A stretch of DNA of 64,000 nucleotides, taken from the NCBI RefSeq assembly GCF_000797495.1, contig NZ_JTGN01000001.1, positions 565,501 to 629,500 of the forward strand, written 5' to 3'. Source of the stretch: Robinsoniella peoriensis (lineage in GTDB: Bacteria > Bacillota > Clostridia > Lachnospirales > Lachnospiraceae). The translations under genes and the position numbers were made by a program. The notes beneath the pieces were generated by a model that worked only from the letters and a program-made list of their open reading frames with translations, searched no databases and was not told the origin of the DNA. Below are positions 52,438 to 62,455 of the stretch, one piece after another (within the stretch, counting starts at the first letter, position 1; every line of letters starts with the position of its first letter).

Positions 52438-54288
52438 CTACACAATCTGAATATGATACTGCTCCAGCCAGTAATTCACCTGAAGCATGAAAGCAAGCAT
52501 CTGCGGTCCCGCCATGAGCTGACCATACCATGGTTTCCCGTAATCAGAAGGACTGTTCACAAAATCATTTACTTTTTTCGTATCCAGAAGCTGCCTGATC
52601 GGTGCATTTGGATCTGCAATCACTTCCTGCAGACGTTTGCCAAGCAGCTGTTCATATTCCGGATGATAGGTCTTGGGATACGGACTTTTTTTCCTCCACA
52701 ATACATCATCCGGCAGCATTCCTGCACCTGCTGAACGCAGCAGCCCCTTTACAATACCATCCGGACACTTCATTGTCCATGGGACATTCCAGATATATTC
52801 CACAATTCTGTGGTCAGCCAGGGGAACTCTTGCTTCCAGACCGGAGTACATGCTGGTACGATCCATACGATCCAAAAGAGTCACCATAAACCACCGCAGA
52901 TTCAGGTATGCAATTTCTCTCCTTCTTTTCTCTTCCTTACTTTCTCCAGGAAGCAGAGGAGTCTCACGAATGGTCTTCTGATATGCTTCATGAGCATATT
53001 CCTCCATATGAAGCTGGCGGATGACATCTTCAGACAGCAGCGTCTTTCTGGGCTCCATGCTCATGGACCATGGAAATGCATCTGCTTCAAAAGCCTCTTT
53101 CTTATGGAACCATGGATACCCTCCGAAAATCTCATCGGCACATTCTCCAGTCAGGGTTACGCTGTTTATACCTACCACTTTTGAGCAGAAATAAAGAAGT
53201 GAGGATTCTACATCTGCCATGCAGGGAAGATCCCTGGCATCCACCGCCTTAAACAGGTAATCGATTAATTCTATATTGTCACATTCCAGATAATGATGGT
53301 TTGTCTGGCAATAATCCACCATCTGATCAACCCATGGTCTGTCTTCACTGGGCTGGAATGAATTTGATTTAAAATACTTCTTATTATCCTTAAAATCAAA
53401 AGAAAATGTATTCAGTACTTTTCCCTGCTTCTTCAGTTCTTTCGCACAAATTGCCGTAACCAGGCTGCTGTCTACACCTCCGGATAAAAACGTACTGATC
53501 GGAATATCGGACAGCATCTGCTTTTTCACAGAATCTTCTAACAGCCAGGCTGTCTTCTCCACCGTCTCATCAAATGAATCCTCATGGGGTTTACTGACCA
53601 GTTCCCAGTAAGGCTTCTGCTCCCATGTGTGTTTGGCAAATCGGATAAACTGCCCCGGCAGAACTTCCATTACATTTTTAAAAACACCTTTGCCATATGA
53701 CTTTGCCGGTCCCAGTGCAAAAATCTCACATAAGCCATCCCGGTCCAGAACAGGAGTGATCTGGGGATATTCAAACAACCCTTTTATCTCTGAAGAAAAT
53801 ACCAGGGTCTCACCTGCCATTGTATAAAATAAAGGCTTTACGCCCAGACGGTCACGGAACAGATATAAACTCTCCTGATTCGCATCCCAGATTGCGATCG
53901 CAAAGATTCCATTTAATCTCTTAATATAGTCCACTCCATGAAGCATGTATCCTTCCAGTATCACTTCTGTATCGCTGGTGGTTTCAAAACAGGCGCCTTC
54001 GTTTTGCAGCTCTTTTTTCAATTCGCCCATATTATAAATCTCACCATTGTAGACAATGGCACACTCTCTGGCTTCTGCCTTCTTTATCATTGGCTGATGC
54101 CCGGTGACCAAATCGATAATGGAAAGACGCACATGGGCAAGACCGCACCCCTTATTCAGATAAGTTCCCTCATCGTCCGGTCCTCTGCGCTTTTGTACCT
54201 GATTCATTTTCTCCAGAATACCCCTCCATTTTCTTTCCTCCTTGGCAAATTCCGTAAACGGATTACAAAATCCGGCAATTCCACACAT
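52438..54288 (-). CDS. asnB: Asparagine synthase (glutamine-hydrolysing)
   Basis: 616-residue class II amidotransferase. N-terminal glutaminase: Met1 removed to expose Cys2 (MCGIAGF), RRGPDDEGTY, AHVRLSIIDL, IVYNGEIYN. C-terminal ATP-pyrophosphatase/synthetase: DIPISTFLSGGVDSSLVTAI (PP-loop S-G-G-x-D-S), SVTLTGECADEIFGGYPWF, LEARVPLADHRIVEYI. It follows dpaB by 36 bp on the same strand and may share the transcript. AAGGTG precedes the start. Confidence 0.96.
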   Translation of the reverse strand: MCGIAGFCNPFTEFAKEERKWRGILEKMNQVQKRRGPDDEGTYLNKGCGLAHVRLSIIDLVTGHQPMIKKAEARECAIVYNGEIYNMGELKKELQNEGACFETTSDTEVILEGYMLHGVDYIKRLNGIFAIAIWDANQESLYLFRDRLGVKPLFYTMAGETLVFSSEIKGLFEYPQITPVLDRDGLCEIFALGPAKSYGKGVFKNVMEVLPGQFIRFAKHTWEQKPYWELVSKPHEDSFDETVEKTAWLLEDSVKKQMLSDIPISTFLSGGVDSSLVTAICAKELKKQGKVLNTFSFDFKDNKKYFKSNSFQPSEDRPWVDQMVDYCQTNHHYLECDNIELIDYLFKAVDARDLPCMADVESSLLYFCSKVVGINSVTLTGECADEIFGGYPWFHKKEAFEADAFPWSMSMEPRKTLLSEDVIRQLHMEEYAHEAYQKTIRETPLLPGESKEEKRRREIAYLNLRWFMVTLLDRMDRTSMYSGLEARVPLADHRIVEYIWNVPWTMKCPDGIVKGLLRSAGAGMLPDDVLWRKKSPYPKTYHPEYEQLLGKRLQEVIADPNAPIRQLLDTKKVNDFVNSPSDYGKPWYGQLMAGPQMLAFMLQVNYWLEQYHIQIV

Positions 54289-54324
54289 AGCATCACCTTA
54301 ACCTTTCTAACAACGTACTTTTAT

Positions 54325-54903
54325 TTACTGAATAATCGGCTGATATTGCCTGCCCTGAAGTGCCGCTTCTACTGCCGGAATCAAAAGTTCCGTATGCGCC
54401 ACCATTGAATTCGGCTTTTTCACCGGGTCATCCTGACCAAAAGGAACAAAATAAATATGCTTTGCATTTAAAAGCAGTCCGATATTTTTCATATTCATTC
54501 CCAATGCATCATTTGTGGAAACAGATACAACTAATGGCTTTTCATTACGCAGATGCGCCTTAGCCGCCATAAGAACAGGGGTATCTGTAATACCATTGGC
54601 AAGCTTAGCTATGGTATTTCCGGTACAAGGCAGGATAACCAGCAGATCCAGCAGACTTTTAGGACCGATCGGCTCCGCCTGATTGATTGTCATCATAGGT
54701 TTAATACCTGTGATTTTCTCCGCATCCGCTACAAAATCTGCGGCTTTTCCAAATCTGCTGTCAATCGTCTGAGAGGCATTGGAAAAGATAGTCTGTACCT
54801 CAGCACCGGCATCCACCAGCTTTTTCAGTTCTTCAAATACTTTTTTATACGTGCAGAATGATCCTGTAAAAGCAACCCCTATTTTTTTACCCTCTAAAGA
54901 CAT
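54325..54903 (-). CDS. dpaB: Dipicolinate synthase subunit B
   Basis: Flavoprotein-like subunit (192 residues) of the enzyme that makes dipicolinic acid in the mother cell for the spore core. Seen: GKKIGVAFTGSFCTYKKVFEEL, TIFSNASQTIDSRFGKA, LVILPCTGNTIAKLANGITDTPVLMAAKAHLRNEKPLVVSVSTNDALG and NSMVAHTELLIPAVE. AAGGAG precedes the ATG. It is directly downstream of dpaA, as in Bacillus spoVFAB, and shows that the host is a spore former. Confidence 0.95.
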   Translation of the reverse strand: MSLEGKKIGVAFTGSFCTYKKVFEELKKLVDAGAEVQTIFSNASQTIDSRFGKAADFVADAEKITGIKPMMTINQAEPIGPKSLLDLLVILPCTGNTIAKLANGITDTPVLMAAKAHLRNEKPLVVSVSTNDALGMNMKNIGLLLNAKHIYFVPFGQDDPVKKPNSMVAHTELLIPAVEAALQGRQYQPIIQ

Positions 54904-54927
54904 ATCACTTCACTCCTTCTTAACATG

Positions 54928-55821
54928 CTACTGCATTACTTGCATCAATACGTCAGTCATTGCTCTTGCAGATGACTCGGGTGCATATTTTCCAGGAAGC
55001 CCCGGACAAAGCCATGCCGGAATTCCCAACTCTTTCGCTGCCGTAAAATCAACTCCTCCGGGAGCGGATGCTATATCAATAATAATCGCTTGTTTTTTAA
55101 CGGACTTTAATAAACTACGGTCCATTATCATGTTGGGAATTGTGTTGAATATAAAAGAATACTGCTTAAGATTATCCTGAATTTCATCAAAGTCAATTAC
55201 TTCATCTGCTAAAACAGAAGCCTCGGACCGGACATTCGGCCTTCTTGCACAGACAGTAACCTTACAAAACATACCTTTCAAATATGCCGCAAGTGTCTTA
55301 CCGCATTTTCCATACCCCAGTACCAGACAATGGCTCTTGTGGAGGTTCAGTGGGCTTTTCTGAATAGCTTCCGCAATGGATCCTTCCGCAGTAGCAATGC
55401 TATTGTATGTCGCCAATTCTTCGTTTTTCATAAAATCACAGCATACAACACCTTTATCCGCTGCCATAACCTGAAAGCTTTCCGGAATGCAGCCTGCAAA
55501 AAAGTACTGTCCTTCCTTTAACGATTCCATCAGTACATTTAAACGCAAATCATCTTTTCCAGTCTGATTGTTCAAATCTATTTTATTTTTAGTCATTGGA
55601 ACCGGTGCAATTATAATCCCTGACTTTTGAACGGCATTGGTCAAAGACTTTTCACACAGAACAGGCTCTCCCTTGATCCCGTCCGTCTTTTTATCCAGGC
55701 TTATATCTTTGCATAAACCATAGACACAGACACGGTACCCCTGCTCTGCCAATATCTGAGCCATATAAACCTGGCGCATATCCCCGCCGATTATCCCAAA
55801 ATCATAAATATTGGTTATCAT
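54928..55821 (-). CDS. dpaA: Dipicolinate synthase subunit A
   Basis: 297-residue NAD(P)-dependent oxidoreductase that works with DpaB on dihydrodipicolinate. Seen: YDFGIIGGDMRQVYMAQILAEQGYRVCVYG (N-terminal dpaA domain), SHCLVLGYGKCGKTLAAYLKGMFCKVTVCARR (Rossmann G-x-G-x-x-G) and IIDIASAPGGVDF, then LPGKYAPESSARAMTDVLMQ. ATG 55821 with GAGGAGAA upstream is chosen over an in-frame 55923 start that lies in the preceding terminator region. Expression should be sigma-K type. Confidence 0.95.
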   Translation of the reverse strand: MITNIYDFGIIGGDMRQVYMAQILAEQGYRVCVYGLCKDISLDKKTDGIKGEPVLCEKSLTNAVQKSGIIIAPVPMTKNKIDLNNQTGKDDLRLNVLMESLKEGQYFFAGCIPESFQVMAADKGVVCCDFMKNEELATYNSIATAEGSIAEAIQKSPLNLHKSHCLVLGYGKCGKTLAAYLKGMFCKVTVCARRPNVRSEASVLADEVIDFDEIQDNLKQYSFIFNTIPNMIMDRSLLKSVKKQAIIIDIASAPGGVDFTAAKELGIPAWLCPGLPGKYAPESSARAMTDVLMQVMQ

Positions 55822-55882
55822 CCTTGTTCTCCTCGCTGCATAGGCTCTTATTACTATATGATAGCAAAAGTAAATTGCGCAC

Positions 55883-55912
55883 AAAAAAAGATACTTTCCA
55901 TTGGAAAGCATC
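55883..55912 (-). terminator. Terminator between GH78 and dpaA
   Basis: Minus strand GATGCTTTCCA/TGGAAAGTATC followed by seven T. It separates the rhamnoside operon from the dpa genes. Confidence 0.85.
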
Positions 55913-55953
55913 TCAATCTGCAAATCGTTTCTTTAATCAGCACCCCCATTTTA

Positions 55954-57747
55954 TCAGCACCCTCTCCTGAAATACCTCCCCAGCAGATAAATCGGGCTGG
56001 CTCCCCATGCGTGGCAGAGGCTCTTTCCATAAGGATCGCCATACATTGCATAACGCTCTTTTTCATCTTCACCCGGATCATAGGTTTCCCAAAATGTGGT
56101 GGCTCCTTTTTCAACCATTCCGCCCCAATAGTTCCGGATCTGGTCCAAAACATACTGACACTCCCCGATCTTTCCCATCATATCCAGTTCAAAAAATTTA
56201 AAATAAGGTGTAACAATCTGCGGGACCTGTTCATTATGAATCACATTTTTAATTATTTTATTTTTCTTATCCACATCTGCAAAATCATATAGCACTGCAA
56301 AGATATTAGCATGGCGGGTTACCTGTTTTTTACCGGATGAAAAACTGCTGATATATGCACCCTGGTTCTCATCCCAGAAATGCGTATCTATATCTCTGCA
56401 CAATTTTTCCAGACGTTCCCGGTAACCGCACTCCTCAATCCCCAGAATTTCAGCCGATAGCAAAATGGCCTCCAGACTCTTTGCAAACAAAATCTGTTCT
56501 GCACATACAGCCCCCTCTTTGTCAATATCTGCCCAGTCAATAAAAATCCAGTCATTGCATTTCTTTACAATAAACCCTTCAGCATCCGTTCTGCCAATAC
56601 AGAATTCCATCAGGCTTTTCATTTTAGGATAAATCAATTTTAAAAATTCTTTATCTTCATATCCCAGATAATATTCATATACACTCATTATCCAGAAAAA
56701 AGAATAATCTGTAATCGTATTAATATGACATTCTACCGGATCTTTCCCTCTGAGTGCCAGAATCGTTCGCCTGCTTATATCCTTATCCTGGTAAAGATAC
56801 TGGTTTATTTTATATGCCTGATAAGCATCCCCTGACCAAATCCAACGGTCTCTCTTAATCCCATCCAGAAAAAATTCTCTGCTGTTCAAATGGAAGGTAT
56901 ATTCCGATATCTCCCAAATTCTATTTAATAAATCATCATTGCACTGAAACCTTTTCACCGGTTCAAGGGGAAGATATTCTTCTTTTGCAGATACTTCAAT
57001 TTCGTTTGAGGTCTCCACCAGAATATAGCGAAAGGCTCTGTTTCGGAATACCTTTTCTTCCTGTACATGATCAGTCTTTTCATATAGGTAACAATGTTCT
57101 TTATCAAGCGCTTCCGTTCTGGATTCCCCATAATAAATGTTAAGTACCCCTTCTTTTCCGCTGCTTCTGATCAAAACCGAAGCAAATATCTCTTTCCCAA
57201 AATCGTATAAAATCCCTTCTTCCAACCGTTCTTTGGAAATTGGCACGATATCCTTATATGAAAACGGGAATATGTCGGGCGTTCTGTTTTTATCAAAATA
57301 CAGCTCATTAAAACCTGCCTGCACCCATTCATCACTGTACATATTTGCTTCCCAGGAAGAATCACTGGCCGCATCCGCTCCCTCTGCATAGAGTGCCGGC
57401 AGCCCCTCCAAATGGAATACAACCGCCAAAAAGTCGTGTTCTCCTTCCGGCAATTGAATCATTTCCCCATATGGATATTTTTTTCCATCCACGTCAAAAT
57501 ATCCATTTCCATTTGCATAAACACAGATTCTGGTTTCCTTTTCAAAAACTGCTTTTTTTCGGAATCTCACATTGTGGCAGCAATCATCAAGGCGCCAGAA
57601 TGCCGGCCACATAATATTCCTTTCTTCTCTCCTGGTATTCACCTTTAATGCGTGATATATCTCAAAATCACCCGGATACCAGATCCACCGTGCTCTTTGA
57701 CTGTTACTGCCCTCTTGTGCGTTAAATTTGCCATAATTATCTGTCAT
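55954..57747 (-). CDS. GH78-type alpha-L-rhamnosidase-like glycoside hydrolase
   Basis: 597-residue cytoplasmic protein. Beta-sandwich part at 1-240, then an (alpha/alpha)6 barrel with the GH78 region REFFLDGIKRDRWIWSGDAYQAYKINQ (acidic catalytic stretch), NDWIFIDWADIDKEGAVCAEQILFAKSLEA, and the C-terminal KGATTFWETYDPGEDE and SLCHAWGASPIYLLGRYF. It is shorter than classic GH78 enzymes. Rhamnosyl substrates are inferred from family. Last gene of the YesMN-ABC locus, ending at a strong terminator. Confidence 0.82.
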   Translation of the reverse strand: MTDNYGKFNAQEGSNSQRARWIWYPGDFEIYHALKVNTRREERNIMWPAFWRLDDCCHNVRFRKKAVFEKETRICVYANGNGYFDVDGKKYPYGEMIQLPEGEHDFLAVVFHLEGLPALYAEGADAASDSSWEANMYSDEWVQAGFNELYFDKNRTPDIFPFSYKDIVPISKERLEEGILYDFGKEIFASVLIRSSGKEGVLNIYYGESRTEALDKEHCYLYEKTDHVQEEKVFRNRAFRYILVETSNEIEVSAKEEYLPLEPVKRFQCNDDLLNRIWEISEYTFHLNSREFFLDGIKRDRWIWSGDAYQAYKINQYLYQDKDISRRTILALRGKDPVECHINTITDYSFFWIMSVYEYYLGYEDKEFLKLIYPKMKSLMEFCIGRTDAEGFIVKKCNDWIFIDWADIDKEGAVCAEQILFAKSLEAILLSAEILGIEECGYRERLEKLCRDIDTHFWDENQGAYISSFSSGKKQVTRHANIFAVLYDFADVDKKNKIIKNVIHNEQVPQIVTPYFKFFELDMMGKIGECQYVLDQIRNYWGGMVEKGATTFWETYDPGEDEKERYAMYGDPYGKSLCHAWGASPIYLLGRYFRRGC

Positions 57748-57779
57748 AGTTCTACCATCTTTCTTCTATATATTAAGGT

Positions 57780-58613
57780 CTAGCCTTTGACTGCACCATC
57801 TACTAATCCCTTTACAATATATTTTTGAGCAAAAATAAAGAAAAGAACCACCGGGATCATGGATAATACCGCGGCTGCAAAAGCCAGATTATAATTTGAT
57901 GAATACTGACCAAAGAAAACATACTGCTGTATCGGAATTGTTTTCACCGTATCTTTTTGCAAAACCAACAGCGATACATTAAATTCATTCCAGGTCCAAA
58001 GTGTCATCAGCGTTGCAATGGTAAAGGTAATGGGTTTTAAAAGAGGAAATATAATACTCCAGAAAATTTTTCCTCCAGTACACCCCTCCATTTTCGCTGC
58101 CTCCTCCAATTCCACCGGAAGTGCTTTTACGAATCCTGTATAAAGCATCACTGCAAAAGGAAGATTTACTGCGGCAACAATAATCATAACTCCCATATGG
58201 GTATTGAGCATCCCCAGTGATTTGAACATTTTATAAATCGGAATCATTACGGTCTGAAAGGGAAGCATCATAGATGCCATTAATACCATTTCATAGATTT
58301 TCATGGAACGTTTATGATAGAACCTGCCGATTGCATATCCCGCAGTAGATGCGCATAATACAATAAGTGCAACCGTCCCCACTGTAATAATGATACTGTT
58401 TAAGAAGCTTTGAGCAATTTTAGCCTGTTCCGCTGCCTGGGCAAAATTTTCAAAATGCAATATCTTTGGAAGCCCCAGAACATTGCCGGTTGTTTCTTGT
58501 GGGGTCTTAAAAGATAAAAGAATGCTGATCAGAAATGGAGCCAGAAAGACAACTGCCAGCAAATATACAGCAATGTTAGCAACAATTACACCAGGTGTGA
58601 ATTTTTTTCTCAT
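57780..58613 (-). CDS. Sugar ABC transporter permease, MalG type
   Basis: 277 residues with six helices: FLISILLSFKTPQETTGNVLGLPKILHFENF, YAIGRFYHKRSMKIYEMVLMASMMLPFQTVMIPIYKMF, EAA loop PVELEEAAKMEGCTGGKIFWSIIFPLLKPI, end KGLVDGAVKG. Starts 1 bp after the partner permease stops, so translation is coupled. Confidence 0.93.
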   Translation of the reverse strand: MRKKFTPGVIVANIAVYLLAVVFLAPFLISILLSFKTPQETTGNVLGLPKILHFENFAQAAEQAKIAQSFLNSIIITVGTVALIVLCASTAGYAIGRFYHKRSMKIYEMVLMASMMLPFQTVMIPIYKMFKSLGMLNTHMGVMIIVAAVNLPFAVMLYTGFVKALPVELEEAAKMEGCTGGKIFWSIIFPLLKPITFTIATLMTLWTWNEFNVSLLVLQKDTVKTIPIQQYVFFGQYSSNYNLAFAAAVLSMIPVVLFFIFAQKYIVKGLVDGAVKG

Positions 58614-58614
58614 C

Positions 58615-59457
58615 TTAGTACTCCACCTCTCTTCTTCTGAAGAATCTCAGCATAAGCGTCCCGATGAGAGCCAGCATCACCATGAAAACAAAAGATACTG
58701 CCTGCCCATATCCTGCTTTTTGGAAAGAGAACAGATTTTTATATATATAAATAGCCAGTGTTTCGGAAGACCCTGCCGGACCTCCCCCGGTTGCAGCCAT
58801 TACTGTACCAAATTCACGAAGGGCGGTAGTAAATGTTAACGTAATGCAGATCGTAAATGTAGGAATCAGCATGGGCAGAGTCACATACCGGAATTGCTGC
58901 CATAAAGTTGCACCATCTATCGCCGATGCTTCATAATACATATCCGGGATGTTATCCAGCCCAGCCATATAAATAATCAGATTAGATCCAACTGCATTCC
59001 AAAGTGCAATCACGATGATCCCTGAAATTACCGTAGACGGATTTCCTAACAAACTATGTATCCCAAATACTGCCGAAAATACATCTTTGTAAATAAATCC
59101 CCATACAAATGCAGCCAGCACAGAGCTGAGTACCATCGGAATAAAGAACACCGTCTTTAAAACCTTACTTCCTTTAATCCATCTGTTCAATAATAATGCC
59201 AATATTAAAGATAAAATATTATTCAGTCCGGTGTACCCAATCCCATAAATGAAAGTATTCTTAATTGGCTGCAGTACACTTTTATCAGTAAAAAACGTCT
59301 TGAAATTCTGCAAGCCATTATAATTGTATGTTTGAGAAATGCCATCCCAATCCGTAAACGCAATATTAATCCCCATAATAAAAGGAATTACAATAGCAAA
59401 AATAAATAGAATGGCAGACGGCAATGCAAATAGAAGATAACTCTTGTTTGATTTCAT
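58615..59457 (-). CDS. Sugar ABC transporter permease, MalF/UgpA type
   Basis: 280 residues with six helices: SYLLFALPSAILFIFAIVIPFIMGINIAFTDWDGI at the N-terminus and EAA loop PDMYYEASAIDGATLWQQFRYVTLPMLIPTFTI. ATG 59457 has AAAGGATG upstream; the frame start 59487 does not. Middle of the operon between the solute-binding protein and MalG-type permease. Confidence 0.93.
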   Translation of the reverse strand: MKSNKSYLLFALPSAILFIFAIVIPFIMGINIAFTDWDGISQTYNYNGLQNFKTFFTDKSVLQPIKNTFIYGIGYTGLNNILSLILALLLNRWIKGSKVLKTVFFIPMVLSSVLAAFVWGFIYKDVFSAVFGIHSLLGNPSTVISGIIVIALWNAVGSNLIIYMAGLDNIPDMYYEASAIDGATLWQQFRYVTLPMLIPTFTICITLTFTTALREFGTVMAATGGGPAGSSETLAIYIYKNLFSFQKAGYGQAVSFVFMVMLALIGTLMLRFFRRREVEY

Positions 59458-59516
59458 TTCTTCATCCTTTCTGTTCCCACATCCCAAATACCGGGATGTG
59501 GAATACTGGAATTATT

Positions 59517-60815
59517 CTATTTACCTTCAGCCCCTGCGATACGGTCAAACTCTTCATCCAGGTTCTTCAATAATGCCTCTACATCCTTCTCTTCCGACAG
59601 CAAGTGTTTAGAAACCAGTGTTTCAAGTGCCGTTCTGTATTCATTTGGGAAATTATGGTCAATAGACCCCTGACTGAACGTCTTGCCGCTTTCCACATAA
59701 GCATTGATATCCTGTAATGCAGGATCATCCTCCGGTGCTTTTGCTCCCTTCACAATCGTTGGCGTGTGAGATAGTTCCGATCCTCTGGTCGCCGCTTCCG
59801 GAGATGAAATATACGCAAGAAATTTAAGGGCTTCCTCTTTATTCGGTGAATCGCTGTAAACACCCGATCCGGATGCTGCGGACTGAATGACCATAACCGT
59901 ATCATCTGCCTCATTGCTGTAAGGCATGGCAAAGATCCCAAGGTTAACATCCGGATTCTTTCCCTGCACATGTGTAACAGCCCAGTTTCCGCACAAAATC
60001 ATTGCCGCTTTTCCAGTTGCCATTAAATCACCGGCACCATTCCAGTCTGTCCCAAACGGATCATCATTCGAATATTGGAAACGATCTGTAAAACGCTGAA
60101 ATTCATCTCTCCAAAGATCACTGTCCACAAATTTTTTCTGTCTGCTGATCACATCAATAATCGCATTTTCATCCTGCGCCAATACCGAGGTAATATAATC
60201 CGTCTGCAAATTCCCCGAAATGCACCAGGACTCTTTAAATCCATTGGCAATAGGTACAATACCGGCTGACTGCAGCTTCTGGCAAGCGGCATCAAATTCA
60301 TCAATTGTTTTGGGCACCTCTTGAATTCCTGCCTGTTTGAACAAATCTTTGTCATAGGTCACGCACATCGTACCAAAGGAGTTAGATACTGCCATTATCT
60401 TATCATCTACCGTAAGGCTCGCAAGATCCTTCTTATCAAAGTTCTTCATAAACTCTTCGTTAGAAAGATCCGTAAGGTATCCGTTCTTTGCAAAAGACTT
60501 TAATAAATCCCCCTCCACATACATAAGGTCCGGCGCATCGCCGCTTGCGATTTTCGTCTGTACGGATGTCACATAATTATCAAATGCCAGCCTCTGGATA
60601 TCCACCTTAATATTCGGATTCTCTTCCATAAACTTCTTTGCCATTTCATCTTCCCATTGTGTATCTGTATCCTGCCCCGTATTTTTCATCCAGGTAATCG
60701 TAACATTTTTATCCTCTTTATTCCCCGCCTTTGCTTCATTTTGTGTCCCAGCGCAGCCCGTGCACAATCCAGCCAGCAATGTACCTACAATAACCGTTGC
60801 TAAAACCCTCTTCAT
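59517..60815 (-). CDS. Sugar ABC transporter solute-binding lipoprotein
   Basis: 432 residues. Signal peptide MKRVLATVIVGTLLAGLCTGC with lipobox LCTGC, then a family 1 solute-binding domain: VTITWMKNTGQDTDTQWEDEMAKKFMEENPNIKVDIQ, GDAPDLMYVEGDLLKSFAKNGYLTDLS, ATGKAAMILCGNWAV. Smaller than the LplA-like protein of the GH127 locus, so mono- or disaccharides are more likely. ATG 60815 follows AGGAGG. Confidence 0.92.
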   Translation of the reverse strand: MKRVLATVIVGTLLAGLCTGCAGTQNEAKAGNKEDKNVTITWMKNTGQDTDTQWEDEMAKKFMEENPNIKVDIQRLAFDNYVTSVQTKIASGDAPDLMYVEGDLLKSFAKNGYLTDLSNEEFMKNFDKKDLASLTVDDKIMAVSNSFGTMCVTYDKDLFKQAGIQEVPKTIDEFDAACQKLQSAGIVPIANGFKESWCISGNLQTDYITSVLAQDENAIIDVISRQKKFVDSDLWRDEFQRFTDRFQYSNDDPFGTDWNGAGDLMATGKAAMILCGNWAVTHVQGKNPDVNLGIFAMPYSNEADDTVMVIQSAASGSGVYSDSPNKEEALKFLAYISSPEAATRGSELSHTPTIVKGAKAPEDDPALQDINAYVESGKTFSQGSIDHNFPNEYRTALETLVSKHLLSEEKDVEALLKNLDEEFDRIAGAEGK

Positions 60816-60901
60816 TTTCAATTCCTCCTGTTCCTTTTGATAGGTATATTGTAAGTCCTGTAACGGCAGCGGAACAATTAACAAATTATCCATTTCATTC
60901 A

Positions 60902-62455
60902 CTATTTATGGTTTTTAAACTCCTGCACCGTCATATGAGTCATTTTCTTAAAGATCGTGGAGAAATATGTAGTATTTTTGAAACCGACTTCCTCTGCAAT
61001 CTCATATACTTTCATACCTGTATTTGTAATCAACTCCTTGGCAAGTTCAATCCGGCATCGATTCATATATGTCACCATATTTTCTCCCGTCTCCTTCTTA
61101 AACAAATTAGATAAATAATTTTCGCTGAGTCCAATATAACCAGCTACCTCCCTCAAATTAATATCTTCTTTAAAATGTTCCCGTATGTATGTAATCGCAC
61201 GGGTAATATCTTTGCTATAAGCCTTTTTTCCAGCCATCATGACTGCGTAAACCGGTCGTAAGTAATTATTCAGTGCCTCCATTTTACCAAGGAAGCTGTT
61301 TTCTTTCTCCAAACATTCTTTTAATCCGTCCAAATCACCCGCAGATATTCTCTTAATTGATTTCTTTTTCAAGACCTCCGTATAAATAAAGATATAGACA
61401 TCCTGCAACAGTTTATTCAAATACTCCACCGCTGGCTGCTCACGCAATATCTGCTCTCCCAAATGGTGTAATTCGACTGTAAGTCCTTCCATGTCCTGAT
61501 GAAAAACTGCATATTGCAGAGACTCATAACTCACCTTCACTACAGACGATTCTATAACTGTACTCAGAGACCCGTAATCATAAATCTGATCTTTCCCCAT
61601 GTAAACACTTCTTGCAAATGCCGATTCTGCCTGTTTATAAGCCAGCTTTATTCCATCCCATCTGTAGCAAAAATCACTTACCCCCAATGTAACTTCCTGA
61701 TATCCCTTATCCTTTAAGTGATGATAGATATCCATCATAAATTTCTGCTTTTTCTCATGCACCTCACTCATACTTTTACAAATGCCAAAGTCATATATTA
61801 AAAAACATCTGCATTCATCTATCGGACAAAACGCTAAACGCTTCGGCCTGATTATTTTTAAAGTATTAATCGTATCTTTCCCCATGTCCCGGTTTGTTTC
61901 AATAATTATAACACTGATTTGCACTTCACTTCCAATTTCTAAAAGCTCCATACATGTCCTTAACTGTTCCCTGGAATACTCCTTTCCTTCCACAATACTT
62001 TTCAGGAATCCTTCAATAAAAAAGTTTTCTTTTTGCATTATAAACTGCTGATGCGCTTTCGACTTCTGCATGTGCAGCAATTTATTTTTCATTTCCATAA
62101 TCACCTGCTCGGTTTTCTCTTCCTCCATATCATATTTCAAAATATAATCTTCAGCCCCGCATTTTAGAGATTCTTTCACAAATTCAAAATCATCGTAAGC
62201 ACTTAATGCTACAAACAACACGTCCGGATATTCTTGTTTAGCCATTCGGATAAGCTCTACCCCATTTATAAGCGGCATACTCATATCAGTAACAACCAGA
62301 TGAAATATCTCCTGATGCATGAGCTCCAATGCCTGTTTTCCATTTACAGCTTCCGCTGAAATAACAAAATTATACTTTTTCCAGGGTATCATTTCTTTCG
62401 CTGCATATCTGAAATTTTGATCATCGTCAACGATTAGTACTTTATAACTGCTCAT
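60902..62455 (-). CDS. YesN-type response regulator with AraC DNA-binding domain
   Basis: 517 residues. Receiver domain 1-120: KVLIVDDDQNFRYAAKEMIPW, phospho-acceptor Asp in HLVVTDMSMPLINGVELI, LSAYDDFEF. Middle linker with a YesN-type region. C-terminal AraC double HTH from about 410: AITYIREHFKEDINLREVAGYIGLSENYLSNLFKKETGENMVTYMNRCRIELAKELI and VYEIAEEVGFKNTTYFSTIFKKMTHMTVQEF. Overlaps its histidine kinase gene by 14 bp. Expected to activate the downstream importer and GH78 genes. Confidence 0.94.
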   Translation of the reverse strand: MSSYKVLIVDDDQNFRYAAKEMIPWKKYNFVISAEAVNGKQALELMHQEIFHLVVTDMSMPLINGVELIRMAKQEYPDVLFVALSAYDDFEFVKESLKCGAEDYILKYDMEEEKTEQVIMEMKNKLLHMQKSKAHQQFIMQKENFFIEGFLKSIVEGKEYSREQLRTCMELLEIGSEVQISVIIIETNRDMGKDTINTLKIIRPKRLAFCPIDECRCFLIYDFGICKSMSEVHEKKQKFMMDIYHHLKDKGYQEVTLGVSDFCYRWDGIKLAYKQAESAFARSVYMGKDQIYDYGSLSTVIESSVVKVSYESLQYAVFHQDMEGLTVELHHLGEQILREQPAVEYLNKLLQDVYIFIYTEVLKKKSIKRISAGDLDGLKECLEKENSFLGKMEALNNYLRPVYAVMMAGKKAYSKDITRAITYIREHFKEDINLREVAGYIGLSENYLSNLFKKETGENMVTYMNRCRIELAKELITNTGMKVYEIAEEVGFKNTTYFSTIFKKMTHMTVQEFKNHK